A DNA stretch of 64,000 nucleotides from Syngnathus acus (GCF_901709675.1 NC_051087.1:7776884-7840883), one strand, 5' to 3'. Shown: positions 19,765 to 36,597, counted from the stretch's first letter. The notes: generated by a model from the letters alone, not told the origin. Numbers and translations are program-made.

Positions 19765-22700
19765 TTACATGTTGTCTGCAGCAGAGATATATCTACAGAG
19801 GAAGTTCTTCAGTTCCGAAATATGCATGGTCTCCTTGATGGTGGTGTCTCTGCTGCGTATCTGTAGGAGGCCGCTCTCCAGAGTGTTCCCACTGATCACC
19901 GCAGTAAAAAGCACGCCCATCTCATCATATCTACAAGGCACCAAATACATACACGCAGTATTTAATCAATTGTTTATCATATATTGTATATACATTCGAG
20001 TCCTTACAAAAAGCTAAGATAGTGTTTTTTCAGGTGAATCCTATGGATAAACCTAAAATGCACTACATCCTTTAAAAGTAAGTTTTACTACAGTCATGTC
20101 TATTTGTTCAATTTTGAGTACTTTTTACACAAGTTGCTGTTTTCCAGCAAGAATCTGAAAGGCAAAAGCTTTTCCATGAATTGACCAACACATTTCTTGG
20201 ATTAATTTTAATCGATATTTAAATATTATATAAATTCATCGCGCTGTTCGCATTTTAACAACATAAGATTAAGATGACGCTGTACAAAGGATCACTAGCA
20301 CCTTATCATTATAAGGCTTTAAACAGGCTGCCCTCAGATTAAGGGTGTCACGATACAACTTCTGGATTCAGGAATCTGGAATGAACTTTATATCAGCGCT
20401 AATATCTGAGATTTTGGATATTAAACAATAGTCCAATATTGTTTTTGGTCTTATTTTAGATAAAAATATGGGATAGGGACACCACTACCTCAGATGGAAG
20501 TGGCTAGTGATGCAGTGCAATAGAAACTCGGAAGAGTCACAGAAAGACATAGAAATGGATATCCTTGAAAATCTATTATTAACAGACCAGCAAAATGATT
20601 GAAAAATTGAACATTCAAAAGTTTACAAAGTGTTGAATTAAATTCAACTGTCAAGGTCCATATAGTCCATTTTAGGTTGAGCCTGCAATTTAAACCAAAA
20701 CCTGAATTAACCCTAATTTGTATTTGTACGTATATTCATTTCTTTTTGATGAACATTTTTACTTGGAGTTGAGCTGATCCATTGGTGAGGGTGATGTTTC
20801 AAGATATCCGGGCCAAGCAGAGATTTTAGACTCTTTTAACTCCTGCAGCAGCCCTTCACAAACCTATAGCCCAGAAGCACAGTCAATTACAAATGACGCT
20901 CAGCAAAGGTAATGTAATTGCATACTGAAGTGTTTCTCTGACCTTCCTCAGCTCCATGGTGGCTCCCCTGCTAATAACTAAAGCCACTTTGACTGGAGCC
21001 AACAATGGATGTAATTTCAGAACCTGAAATTGATGACATGATGAAATAAGACAAAAGAAATGTTTCATAAAAATACTTTTGGAGGTGGCTTTACTTTTCT
21101 CTGCTGTAGCTTCTGTTTGGTGTCTTCTCTCTTGTGTAGCTGCAGCGAGTTGGACAGAAAAGCCAATAAACCGCGATTGACGTTCCCGGTAATTGAAACT
21201 ACGTGAGGAATAGACTTGCGCCCATCTCGACTCTACAGGATATTTGGAAAAACAAACAATGCAAGCAAATTATTATATACTTGGATTGTCCATATATGCT
21301 CAAAATCTCACCGGCCGTACTGTTCATGTATCCCTACTGCATTACAATGTTGACATTATATCATATTAATCCCTGAGGGAAAAAAAAATCAGTGCCAGCA
21401 AACTTTTATGTTGTGTATGTTTTGAAGCGCCGATCAAAAACAATACAGTCGTAATAATGGATTTGATTTTTTTGTATTTGATCACTCGCGTGCCTGACGC
21501 ATTGTGTTGCTTGGCAACCTGGTCAGCCGCTTTGCACTGCCTCCTAAGCATTCAGTCATGCTCACAGTATTTGAATGAAATCGCTTGTGTTGAATTTGTT
21601 AAAAAAACGAAGAAGAAAAAACAAAACTCAAGCTCATTCAGAGTAGCTTGGAGATGAACCACACATGTCACTGGCGAGGATTAACTTCCAGATCAATGAG
21701 TTGATTCCACATTTGAAGCGTGACATATTTTCCAAATGTATGAATTCATGTCTTAGGAAAACGCCACGATCCGGAAAAGAGCATGTGAAGAAGCCATAAA
21801 GCAGCATAGACCTGGAGTTTAGAGCGGGCTTCTTTGTGCAACTGGAGCAGTTCGCCGTCTCCTCGGCTCCATAGAACCTCCACTGGCTCCTGTCCCCACG
21901 GGAATTTGTAGAAGATCTTCAAACCGCGTGACGTTGGCCCCTCTAGTTCATCTAGAGAGACGTCACTGCTGCTGAAGTCCGATGGAGCGAGGGCAAACTG
22001 GTCCAAAAAAAATAAACATAAAAGGTATCAATTTGACCAAAACGTATTTTGAGCGTTATCCATCAAGAACTCACCTTTCTCCACCACTTGAGCCTCTGTC
22101 GAGCCCAGTGGTCCAACCATTGCGAGGAGGTTCGAGAGGAGCAGAACCAGACAAGAGATGCCTGTGTGACTTCTGCTGGGCTGACAGAAATATCATTCTT
22201 GGAATTACAGTGGCACAGTTAAGAATGATTACTTCCCAGCATGAAGTTGCTGCTGATTTTTTGTTTGCTGGTTGGTCAGATTGTTTGCAAAAAAACTGCA
22301 CATCAGTTTTATGAAGGAGTGACTAAGGAGTAAACTAAAATGTAAATAATCACTCCAGTTTCAGCCTGGACTGGACCGGCTTCACCCAAAATTCCGATGG
22401 CTATCACACCCCTGCTTATGTCGTGTTTTCTGTTGCACCAGTTGTTAGAAGTAGAGATTCATGTTTGTGTGGTTGATTTTTAATAAGGCCAAGCTCACTT
22501 CACAGTGCTCTAAGCAGTTATTTCTCCTTTTCATTGTAAACTGGGGTAAGTAAGACATTAAATAACATTTCTGTCTGCTGTGGCCCTCTGGAATGCACAC
22601 ACACAAGGGATGGTGGAGCGTCGATGAAGCCTCACCAGCCATCACCGTCTTTCGAGGACTGAAAACATCGACCAGTTTCAGCGATGCCAAATGGGAGCTT

Positions 22701-23387
22701 CCTGTTCACCATCTCAAATATGGGGACAAACTGCTCCAAAGACCCTTAGAAAATAAGCAGAGGGCACAATAAATGAATTCAAGAGTTGTCATTTGCACAC
22801 ACAAAAAACTGACTACATCAAGCGATTACTTTTCTAGTTTGTCTTCACTAATATAAAAATATTAAAAGGGAAAAAAACATTACAATTAAAAATAAAGAAA
22901 GGATTGGATTGCTACCTGGAATGAGGCTGGTTCTCAACATAGGTGATGTCTGCAGAAACGTGTGGACGTTCTGCTCCTTGCTCAGCTCGGTCTCCTCTAG
23001 TATATTTACGACGTTATTAGGATCTGGGACCGCCAGGTATCCCCATTGTCCCCTAGCTGCATCGTGACTTCCTGTGCTGCAACTCGGCGTGTTGATCCCG
23101 AACACCTGATCTCTGGATCCAGTCATCGAACGCCACCACTGGTGCAGCACATTCTCCCTGAGCTCAGTGCCCAGTGGCCCGTAGTTGCAACCTCTCCCAC
23201 GTTTAAACAGCTCCACATTGGTGTCTCCAGGAGAGATGAAGTGTCTGTCCACAAAGAGCTGCAACAAAGTCCTGGTATGATCCAAATTGGTTGGTGGACA
23301 GCAGCGTCTTCTTACATGTTGCCAAACACGCGGCGTACATCGGAACGCACACTTTAGTAGGCCTTTCTTTACTAAGTGATTGAACAT
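19765..23387 (-). CDS. polg2: mitochondrial DNA polymerase gamma accessory subunit 2
   Basis: Processivity subunit of mitochondrial DNA polymerase gamma, related to class II (glycyl-type) tRNA synthetases; acts in the matrix. Eight coding exons: 22916-23387, 22636-22744, 22075-22180, 21812-21997, 21095-21232, 20943-21023, 20763-20863, 19765-19930, giving 452 aa (human 485 as recalled). The start is ATG at 23387, giving [17 protein letters not shown], an Arg/Lys-rich leader without acidic residues that fits a mitochondrial presequence. The synthetase-like core has [14 protein letters not shown] and [13 protein letters not shown]. The middle has [27 protein letters not shown]. The anticodon-binding-like C-terminus has [19 protein letters not shown] and [20 protein letters not shown]. 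Exon 3 needs the acceptor at 22181 (CAG before CCCAG), since the nearer AGs break frame. ddx5 lies next door as in human. Confidence 0.96.
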
Positions 23388-23885
23388 GAGCAACGAGCTG
23401 GTAAAATGACAAATCTGTCAAATTTATGAATCCATCAGGGGAACATAATCCAACCACCAATAACCCACCTCAACATCCATCTATGGTGGCGTAAAGCTGT
23501 TTAAAATGGAGTTGAGGAAAAAAAAAAAATCACGATGACACATGCCAAGCGTTATTGGCTAGCTTGTTTTTTCGTCTGTCACTTCGAAACTTCTTTTCAA
23601 ACTTTTATCGTAAATGTTTGTCCTACAAAGAGTACATGGACATAGTTACGTTGTTTTCAAAATTCGTATCGGCTTGTAACCCGGAAGCTTTTTTTTTTTT
23701 TTTTTTTTACGTCTTGCTTTTCTCTGTGTAAATCGTCCACAGCGCCATCTAATGTGACCACCGGCGAGGTTGTGAACACATGATCTGTTGTTTTACATCT
23801 ACTTTGCCATAGTATAACCCACTTATGGTACATATAACCCAAATTAAATTTCCCCATAAAGAGACAAATCTCCCCTTTTCTTCTT
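23388..23885 (-). other. polg2 promoter / ddx5 3' flank
   Basis: About 0.5 kb between two tandem minus-strand genes. It must hold the polg2 promoter. A T/A-run sits at 23691-23708. No TATA box or other firm motif was recognised. Confidence 0.5.
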
Positions 23886-24212
23886 TTTATTTAAAAAAGG
23901 GACATTGCACCATTTTAATAATGATCACATCACTTTCACTAATTCATAACACCAACGCAATACAACGCATCACCTAGTTAAATAACTAAGGAATGTACGG
24001 TAACACAAAACCAAGAAAAAATACAGCACATGACCGTTGCACCGAAGGAGACGCTCTGGTATCACTCAATTAATCTCAAAACCTGCAGTAAGCAAAAAAA
24101 ACAAAGTTAAACATATAGAATACCGTAATTATAACAACTTTAAATGCAATCAGCGTGTGAATTGTCGACTAAACAAAGAAAAAACAAGGGGTTTCAATAT
24201 CTTGTATGGCGA
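23886..24212 (-). other. ddx5 3' UTR with AATAAA signal
   Basis: AT-rich stretch after the ddx5 stop codon. TTTATT at 23886-23891 is AATAAA on the minus strand and probably ends the mRNA. Confidence 0.5.
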
Positions 24213-29604
<5,392 letters not shown>

Positions 29605-29910
29605 TATGCAGCAGAGTAGACTGAAAATAAAGGCGAACCGAAGGCAAATATGTTTACTGGATTAACAAGACCGGCTAACCACACACAGCTCGGCTAACTG
29701 AAAGGACGGAAATGACGCCACAGAATGCGGCGATAACGTCGTATCCCCCCAGCTTTGTACATTTGTTTCGTTTTCATCTCTTTACCCAGAAGTAGCAAAA
29801 CTCCGTACACTTTGACAAAGTAGAAAAGCTGATATTTCTTTATCCAGAAGTAGCTAAATTACGCACTAGTTGTAAATAAATAAAAAAAAGTCAGTACAAA
29901 CTTATTCTTA
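29605..29910 (-). promoter_or_regulatory. ddx5 5' UTR and promoter region
   Basis: Sequence directly upstream of the ddx5 ATG, with TGACGCCAC near 29713 and no TATA box. The transcription start cannot be placed from sequence alone. A repeat begins at 29911. Confidence 0.35.
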
Positions 29911-30336
29911 TCCGTCCGTCCGTCCGTCCATCCATCCATCCATCCATTTTCTCTACCGCTTGTCCACACAGGGGTCGCTGGTCCATCCATTTTCTCTACC
30001 GCTTGTCCACACAGGGGTCGCTGGTGTGCTGGTGCCAGTCCCAGCAGTCATCGGGCAGTAGGCAAGGGACACCCTGAACCGGTTGCCACCCAATCGCAGG
30101 GCACACAGAGACAAACAACCATCCACTCACACTCACACCTTCGGGCAATTTTGGAGCGCTCAATCGGCCTACCATACATGTTTTGGGGATGTGGAAGGAA
30201 ACGGAGTGCCCGGAGAAAATCCACACAGGCACGGGGAGAACATGCAAACTCCGGACACACTGGGAGGGCCGGAAGTGGAATCACACCCTTTGAACTGTGA
30301 GGTGGACGTGCTAACCAGAGCCCCATCGCGCCGCCA
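29911..30336 (-). repeat. tRNA-like interspersed repeat (SINE-like), minus orientation
   Basis: Reverse copy of the element at 33800-34135. It shares blocks equivalent to GTTTGCATGTTCTCCCCGTG, CATGTATGGTAGGCCGATTG and a TGGATGGA tail. The tail region TTTTCTCTACCGCTTG ... GGGGTCGCTGG is present twice in tandem (about 29938-29980 and 29981-30023). Such elements are very common in percomorph fish. Confidence 0.75.
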
Positions 30337-31074
30337 CTGATTTTTATAATTAATAATATTTTCTTGCAACTTTCTTTCTCGTTGTTGATAATGCAAAATA
30401 AGGTAATGATAAGAGAAAAGCATTTTGACTGAATATATGCAAATTTGACGAAATGGATGAGCACAGTTTTCGCAATACAGTATATAATTGAACTTTTTCT
30501 TGGAGTCTGCCGCTTCCCCCAACAATGACACCATAAAGTATTGACTAACCGGTGTGATTGCATTCATCCACTTCTCTGATTCCGGTCCTTATATGGTCGT
30601 CCCATATTTCTTCATTGTGAGAAAAAGAGATATTTTTGGAAACGCAGAAACTTGCACAACATATGACAGAAGGAATTTACGGGAAGATCTCATGACAAAG
30701 TATAAATTGGAAACAAACATCTTTCTCATTCAAGACACTGCTGTGTTCTTGATTCTTTAATTCTTGTGCTTTCCTGTGATTGTCATCTTTGACATAAATG
30801 TCCAAACTCTGCCCTGTGTCCTTCCAAGGACAATGAGCCATCTGGCATTCAGCATACAAGGCCTTTGTAATTATTGTCTACCGCACCACAAAAGACCCAA
30901 TTTCATTTATTTCCACCATAATCTTTTTTGACCTCTTATAAGGTCTGTTTTCAGCTAGCTGTGATGCCTTGAAGAGGGAAGATCAGAATTGAGCAAAGAA
31001 CCAGATCAGCGCTTCTGCATGTTTTTACATTATGGTAGCTGACTTGAAGTCTTAATTAAAGTAATTAATCTATT
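30337..31074. other. intergenic stretch without recognised gene
   Basis: AT-rich sequence between two repeats. I searched the minus strand here for a lectin-domain exon belonging to the truncated lectin gene (WIGL, EPN, WND-type motifs) and found none. Confidence 0.5.
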
Positions 31075-31331
31075 TACTGTAATTTCCAGACTATAAGACA
31101 CACCTGAATAGAAGCCACACCAGCTAAAATTAGGGGAAAATTCTGTTTTGTTCATATACATATAATACTATAAGCCGCAGGTGATTAAAATTAAATGTAT
31201 TATCAAAACAAATCTTCTTACAATATCATCTAAATCATAAAAATAATAATAGATAACCTGCATTGGACTATAAACCGGAAAGTTCAAAGGTTGTGCAAAA
31301 AGTAGTGATTTATAGTCCAGAAATTTCAGTA
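31075..31331. mobile_element. MITE with about 22-bp terminal inverted repeats
   Basis: The left end TACTGTAATTTCCAGACTAT and the inverted right end TACTGAAATTTCTGGACTAT match with two differences. The element is about 257 bp, AT-rich inside and non-coding. Ends of this type (TAATTTCCGGACTATAAG) mark a family frequent in fish. The element lies just 3' of the truncated lectin gene. Confidence 0.65.
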
Positions 31332-31692
31332 TTTGATTTTAATTTAATTTATCTATTAGAATTGAAGAATTTTCTTGCTCACTATGTCTTTCAACAAATT
31401 AGAGGGATTATGCAAGAACACAATTTTAATAGACAGACAACAAAAATGAGAAATTGAAGAGAATTCATTTTGAGTACATGAGTGTTAAGGTCCAAAAACT
31501 TAATACCAACCACAAAAACCAACAATGACAAAAAAATAAATAAAACAAGCACGTAAATAACATTTTCCAACCCAAAAAAGCATGTTTAGTAGCCTGAGGA
31601 TGGTGTTATCAGAAAGACAGCGATTGGAAGGAGATGGAAAAAAGACTAAAACCACCTCACCGGAAAAGTGAGGTATTGCACTATTTACATAC

Positions 31693-32804
31693 GAGCAAGT
31701 TTCTCAATTGAGAGAGGCTGTTTCGAAGCTCGTCTCTTTCTCTTGTTAAAGCATTGAGACTTTCTTGTAATCTGCTGCACCGAAATCTTGTGTTTCTGCC
31801 ACAATCCGCGTAAATCGGCGTCACGGGCCGTGGACTGGTTGGGCACGTTAGATTGCACTCCAAACAAAATTGTGAGGGCACTGAAGGAAAAAAGTATGAA
31901 TGGATCATTATCACAAAATCAGATGAATAGCGGGACCTCTTAAGTTGAACATTATTCATTCCTTGACACTGCTTTAATTTTACAATTTGGGAGAATTTGG
32001 TCATTTCTGCCTCGTAGTTCTGAGTTGCTGGTCAGACCTTTCTGTAATGTTCAGGACATTTATGGCGTACTAAAAAAACTATCAAAGCATTGAAATTACA
32101 CAAGAATGTTGGAATTTCCACCTCTTGGTCAGGATTTAATCAACTTTTTTCCAGAAATCCTTTCCATGTTCACTGAGCTGAAGTCAGTAGGCAATGTTCA
32201 ATTTTGTGATGATGGTTTGAACTCAGGTTTTGACTTTTAAAGGATATTTTCTCGAGAATTTTGGTTGAACTCCAAAACGTACGATTCTTGGAACGTCAAA
32301 CTGGATTTTCCATTGCATCTATTCACAGCACTGTTTGATGTTACTTTCTTGATACAGCAGAAGTTTAAACATGTACATTCAAAAACAATAGTATGAGCAG
32401 TCTACTTACAGGCGAGGCGTAGAGAAACATTGAGCGTGGCTTGAAGGACACATCCAAGGCCGATGATTAGGAGAAATACATGACACATTCTTTCTTGTGC
32501 TAAATGGATGCATATATAGTGTCAAAGACTCGGGGCTTAATGAACCAAATATTTTGCAGGGTGTAAGTACTTGCAGAGATGCAAGTGCTTGATTCCTAAA
32601 GTATAAATGAATATTTTCACCGTTATAAATTCCATAATATATATAGAAACAGTAAGCTCCAGCAGGAATAGGAAGTCTATGACTTTACAGAAAACTTAAA
32701 TCCAGATATTATTCTCAAGTATTCTCAGGTATGATGAGGACGAGATTACCTTTTCGATTTGTATCCTCACTGGACATCTGCTGTGCCATCTCTACAGGAA
32801 TCAT
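31693..32804 (-). pseudogene. truncated C-type lectin-like receptor: tail, membrane anchor and neck, no lectin domain
   Basis: Three joined exons: 32750-32804 (cytoplasmic start MIPVEMAQQMSSEDTNRK), 32410-32499 (anchor HVFLLIIGLGCVLQ then ATLNVSLRLA) and 31693-31880 (neck with RLQESLNALTRERDELRNSL). The frame is open throughout and each junction has consensus splice sites. Exon 2 is 90 nt, exactly the size and phase of the anchor exon in the plus-strand lectin gene at 34649-34738, and both carry VLQA(A/T)LN(I/V)SLRL. The neck heptads resemble fish CD209-like receptors. The last donor is gtatgt, but no lectin-domain exon follows before the repeats at 29.9-31.3 kb. Read-through adds VCK and a stop, giving about 114 aa. 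It is either a decayed duplicate or a short membrane protein. Confidence 0.6.
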
Positions 32805-33111
32805 GCATTCACCTTTCAGCTCAGTGACAATCGACAATGTGTCAATTCTGGAGCGCGAGGTAACTGACACTATTTATCAATCATATGAGTAAAAAGGGGA
32901 ACTAAGAAAGGCTTAAGCACATTTCTCACTCTCTTTTTCGCTCATGGACATCCTCTTCAAGAATTTCATAATCCCATCACATGCTGATAAATGGAGAACA
33001 ACAACCTTGCCAGCTGACAGAAAGAAATGAAAAGGCAGAATCACAGAAGCGGTTTTCACACGACCGTGACACTAACTTCCATCGTTATTGTAACTCTCTC
33101 GCGGCCACGAC
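32805..33111. promoter_or_regulatory. shared upstream region of the head-to-head lectin pair
   Basis: Only about 307 bases separate the two start codons, so both genes must take promoter elements from this interval if both are transcribed. No TATA box was identified with confidence. Confidence 0.4.
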
Positions 33112-35986
33112 ATGGTGAGACTTCATCGTTCGGAGGCTCCACTGCAGATGGACTACTTGAACGTGCCTCAAGCTTCAAGCGAAGAAGGGACAGAGGCAGA
33201 GACGGGTGAATATAAGAATTTTTAAGCCATATTAATCTGTTTATTTTTCCACCTTTATGTCCATGCTATTAGATTCATGTGAACATTTTCAGAAGAAAGT
33301 TTGTCAGAAAGTGTACAATAATGGTGGTTGGATCCTTCGGAATGAAGGTTTAAACGACAACTGATCAATAATCAAATTAATCAATTAATATTTTGTTAAT
33401 CGGTTGGTCGTCACAAAAGCTTGTGTAATTTATAATTGTCCAAATGGATAAAATTTCAGCTGCTCAGCAGTAAATTAAATAAATTTCTAAATAAAAAATT
33501 TCCGACAAATATGTCTTTTTAATTTGGAAAACAATGTTCAGCATTTTGTTGTGTTTCTGAGCAAAGCAGTAACTAAATCTGAATTAAGTGAGCATTGTCT
33601 GCATTGTCATTTGAAATGATGTCCTGTTTTATAATATAGAGATAGAAGTCACAACTTGTTTTATTAACTGTTAATCAACAGATTAATTGATTATTAAAAT
33701 AACCATTAGTTGGAGAACTAATATAAATGTCTTACCAATTTAAAAGCATAGGGTAAAATACACAGGTGCATTATGAACATTTTGAAAAGTATGAACTTTG
33801 GAGGCAGCTCGACGGTGCACTGGTTAGCACCTCCGCTTCACAGTTTGGAGGGTGCGGGTTCGATTCCACCTCCGACCCTCCCTGTGTGGAGTTTGCATGT
33901 TCTCCCCGTGCCTGCGTGGGTTTCCTCCGGGCACTCTGGTTTCCTCCCACATCCCAAAAACATGCTTGGTAGGCCAATTGAGCACTCCAAATTGCCCTGA
34001 GGTGCGAGTGCAAATGGCTGTTCATCTCTGTGTGCCCTGCAATTGTCTGGCAACTGGTTCGGGGTGTCCCCCGCCAGCTCCAGCACGCCCATGACCCCCG
34101 TGGGAACAAAGCAGTCCAGAAAATGGATGGATGTATGAACTATGGATGGTAGACTGCTATGCCTCTCAGAGCTGTCTGACCTAGTAATTTGTCTATGCTT
34201 GGTTGTACTAAGTTTATCTTGTTTTTCCTTTGCGGAAGAACCCGCCGAAACATGTCAGGTAATGCACCTAAAATAATTTGTTTGATATAAAAGAACCAGT
34301 GAAGTGATTGTCTATGCTTTCTGTTCCTGGTCTGTATCACTCATATGATATTTCACCAGACTGGAATTTTCTCGAAGACCATTTCCCCTTATTAGGTACT
34401 ATTTATTTAAAAAAGAAAAAAAAAAAAAAAAAAGAGTACATGGAGCCTTCAAGCTTATTAACGTAATATTGTAGTTGTAGTGTTGTAGCATATATTTTGG
34501 TCACTATACTATTTGTGAGGGACAAATTACATAAATACAAAGATAATATTAAACACAATGTTCAATGATTAAATTCACCGCAACAACTTGAGTTCAATCA
34601 TCATGTCTCTCTCTCATTGGTGCTCATGATAATGATGTGGTCTCTTAGGCAGAAAGGTGTACAGACTCGTCGCTGTGAGCCTCGGACTGTTGTGTGTCCT
34701 CCAAGCTGCTCTCAACATTTCACTACGTCTTACTTCTCGTAAGTTCCAATTCTTCTTCTCTTTTTTTGTGGTGTTATACGTATATGCATGTAGCCTTGAT
34801 ATGTCATTTGGAAAAAGTGTACAAATGAATAAGTGTAAAAAAACACAGCTAATAAAACCTGATATATATGAACAAGCATGTGTAGACTTTTTATATCCAC
34901 TGGTTCATTTCCCTTTCAGTGTATTCTGTCAGTGAAATAGACAAATTTGCTGCGTGTGCAAACTCCACTCTTGAGAAAGAACTGAAAAGAAAAATCGATA
35001 CTATTGGTAAGGATAACTGGGAACGTATAATCATTGCTATTATGATTCCGATCTGACTGGTTTTATTGACAGAAAATTGAATTAATTACTATCTACTTAT
35101 TTGTTTGTGTGTTAAAAAATGTTGAGCAGATAAATATGGACAAGAAGGGTGGGTATATTTTCCCTCCAGTTTGTATTACGTCTCTTCCACGAGGAAAACG
35201 TGGCTCCGCAGTCAAGTCGACTGCGTGAGGAAAGGTGCAGACCTGGTGGTTGTCGACAGCAGGGAAGAGCAGGTAGCGCTGGTTCTTGTGTGATTCCTAT
35301 TATTTTCACTATTTCTTGGAGTTGAATCTCAAAGAGAGCATGATGTGTTGCGTTGTCTCTTAACAAGGAGTTTCTCAGAAAATTCAACATTATGGTGTGG
35401 ATTGGGCTGAAAGATCGTGGGGGCACGTGGTATTGGGTCAACGGGTCTCAGCTGAAAACAAGGTTCACACTTTTTTTATGCACACACACGCCACATCATT
35501 GCTTCAAAATATGTTTGCGCTTCATGACTGAATCTGACTCGTGCACACGCGTGTGCGTGTGTGGAGATAGAGCAGTGGTTCTTAACCTTGTTGGAGGTAT
35601 CGACTATCGAACCCCACCAATTTCAAATGTGCATTCACCGAACCTCTCTTTAGTGAAAAATAAAATTATTTCTTTCAAATTCAAGACATTACGATTTTTT
35701 TACTGGTGCACAAAATTAGCCTTGCATGAACGTCACTTTGTTCAAAATCAACACAATGCATGAACTCACAACAAATTACACGCCTGCTAATCAGTGTGAC
35801 TTTGCGAGACCAGTTCAGATACACGGTATCACGAATTTGCACGATAAATCTGGTGTCCTCGGACCGTCGCAGTGGTGGCTCTGCCGAACCCCTGAGACCG
35901 CCGACCCACCGAACCTCGAGGGTTCAATTGAACCCAGGTTAAGAACCACTGAGATAGAGATACATAATTCATAGATAGATAGATTC

Positions 35987-36017
<31 letters not shown>

Positions 36018-36032
36018 CAGCGAGTGAGAGAG

Positions 36033-36110
<78 letters not shown>

Positions 36111-36412
36111 TGAGAGAGCAGGAGAGAGAGAGCGCGAGAGAGAGAGAGTGAGCGAGAGAGAGATAGACAAGACAGAGCGAGAGATAGAGACAGAGACAAA
36201 GAGAGAGAAAGAAGGCGGGGGTTAGAATGAAAATGAAAATGAAAACTGTGTGTGTTTTCTTGTGTTACAGCTTCTGGGCTCCAAATGAACCCAATAAACA
36301 TGAAGGCAAAAAAGAAGACTGTGTACAAATACGGTACAATGACAATATAAACAACTGGAATGATGTCATATGTGATGAACAACATTTTTGGATCTGTGAA
36401 AAAAAGGTGTGA
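33112..36412 (+). CDS. C-type lectin-like type II membrane receptor (CD209/CLEC4-like)
   Basis: Six exons: 33112-33205, 34649-34738, 34920-35006, 35130-35272, 35368-35462, 36271-36412, giving 216 aa. The order is a cytoplasmic tail of about 30 residues (MVRLHRSEAPLQMDYLNVPQ), an anchor (RKVYRLVAVSLGLLCVLQAA), a short neck (ANSTLEKELKRKIDTIG) and a complete lectin domain of about 118 residues. The domain shows GWVYFPSSLYYVS, WIGL, EPN and NNWNDVIC, plus the four core cysteines of the long-loop pairing. EPN plus WND is the calcium/mannose-type site in this family; actual ligand is inferred. The tail has a YLNV motif, a possible tyrosine signalling or endocytosis site. AATAAA lies at 36561-36566. 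A second in-frame ATG (MDYLNV) could be used. An immune pattern-recognition role is inferred. Orthology to a named mammalian gene cannot be assigned. Confidence 0.85.
33353..33713. repeat. AT-rich inverted-repeat element in the first lectin intron
   Basis: The left end AACTGATCAATAATCAAATT and the right end GATTAATTGATTATTAAAAT are loosely complementary. The interior is AT-rich and non-coding. It resembles a common fish repeat whose ends carry CGATTA-type motifs. The boundaries are approximate. Confidence 0.35.
33800..34135 (+). repeat. tRNA-like interspersed repeat (SINE-like), plus orientation
   Basis: The head has an A-box-like TGGTTAGCACCTCC and a B-box-like GGTTCGATTCC at 33857-33867, as in tRNA-derived SINEs. 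The body has GTTTGCATGTTCTCCCCGTG and CATGCTTGGTAGGCCAATTG. The tail is ATGGATGGATG. It is about 336 bp, in lectin intron 1. Confidence 0.75.
35573..35951. mobile_element. non-autonomous hAT-type element (379 bp)
   Basis: The terminal inverted repeats CAGTGGTTCTTAACCT and AGGTTAAGAACCACTG are perfect over 16 bp. They are flanked on both sides by the identical 8-bp duplication AGATAGAG (35565-35572 and 35952-35959). The 8-bp duplication and the CAGTGGTT ends are diagnostic of hAT transposons. There is no transposase frame. It sits in the last intron of the lectin gene. Confidence 0.93.
35972..36215. repeat. GATA and GA microsatellite block
   Basis: GATA units at about 35972-36017, then a long GA run (about 36030-36108) and interrupted GA repeats to about 36215. 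It begins close to the right end of the hAT element and ends about 55 bases before the last lectin exon. Confidence 0.95.
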
Positions 36413-36560
36413 TGCAACTGTTAGTAGATACAACTAACTCTGAAACAATTTCATTTCATATATATATGTATGTTGCAGTGCTTTGATAATTTTAAAATGG
36501 TCTGATCTGCTTTGTTTCCTATTACAAACATTGAGCGTTTGTGGAGAAACCACTGGGCTG

Positions 36561-36566
36561 AATAAA
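36561..36566 (+). terminator. polyadenylation signal of the lectin gene
   Basis: AATAAA about 150 bases after the lectin stop codon at 36410-36412. Confidence 0.6.
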
Positions 36567-36597
36567 GAATACTTTTTTGTGCCATGTGACATCCATC

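Noticed and set aside
20340-20485. Possible decayed inverted-repeat element starting AGGGTGTCACGATACAAC
   Set aside because: The start resembles a known fish repeat, but the ends are too degraded to define boundaries.
30048-30567. Frames of 132-171 codons on the minus strand
   Set aside because: They run through the SINE-like repeat and carry no protein motif.
33771-34109. Several frames of 75-112 codons
   Set aside because: All lie in the SINE-like repeat in lectin intron 1.
35969-36433. 154-codon Ser/Leu-rich frame on the minus strand
   Set aside because: It comes from the GA/GATA microsatellite and the antisense of the last lectin exon.
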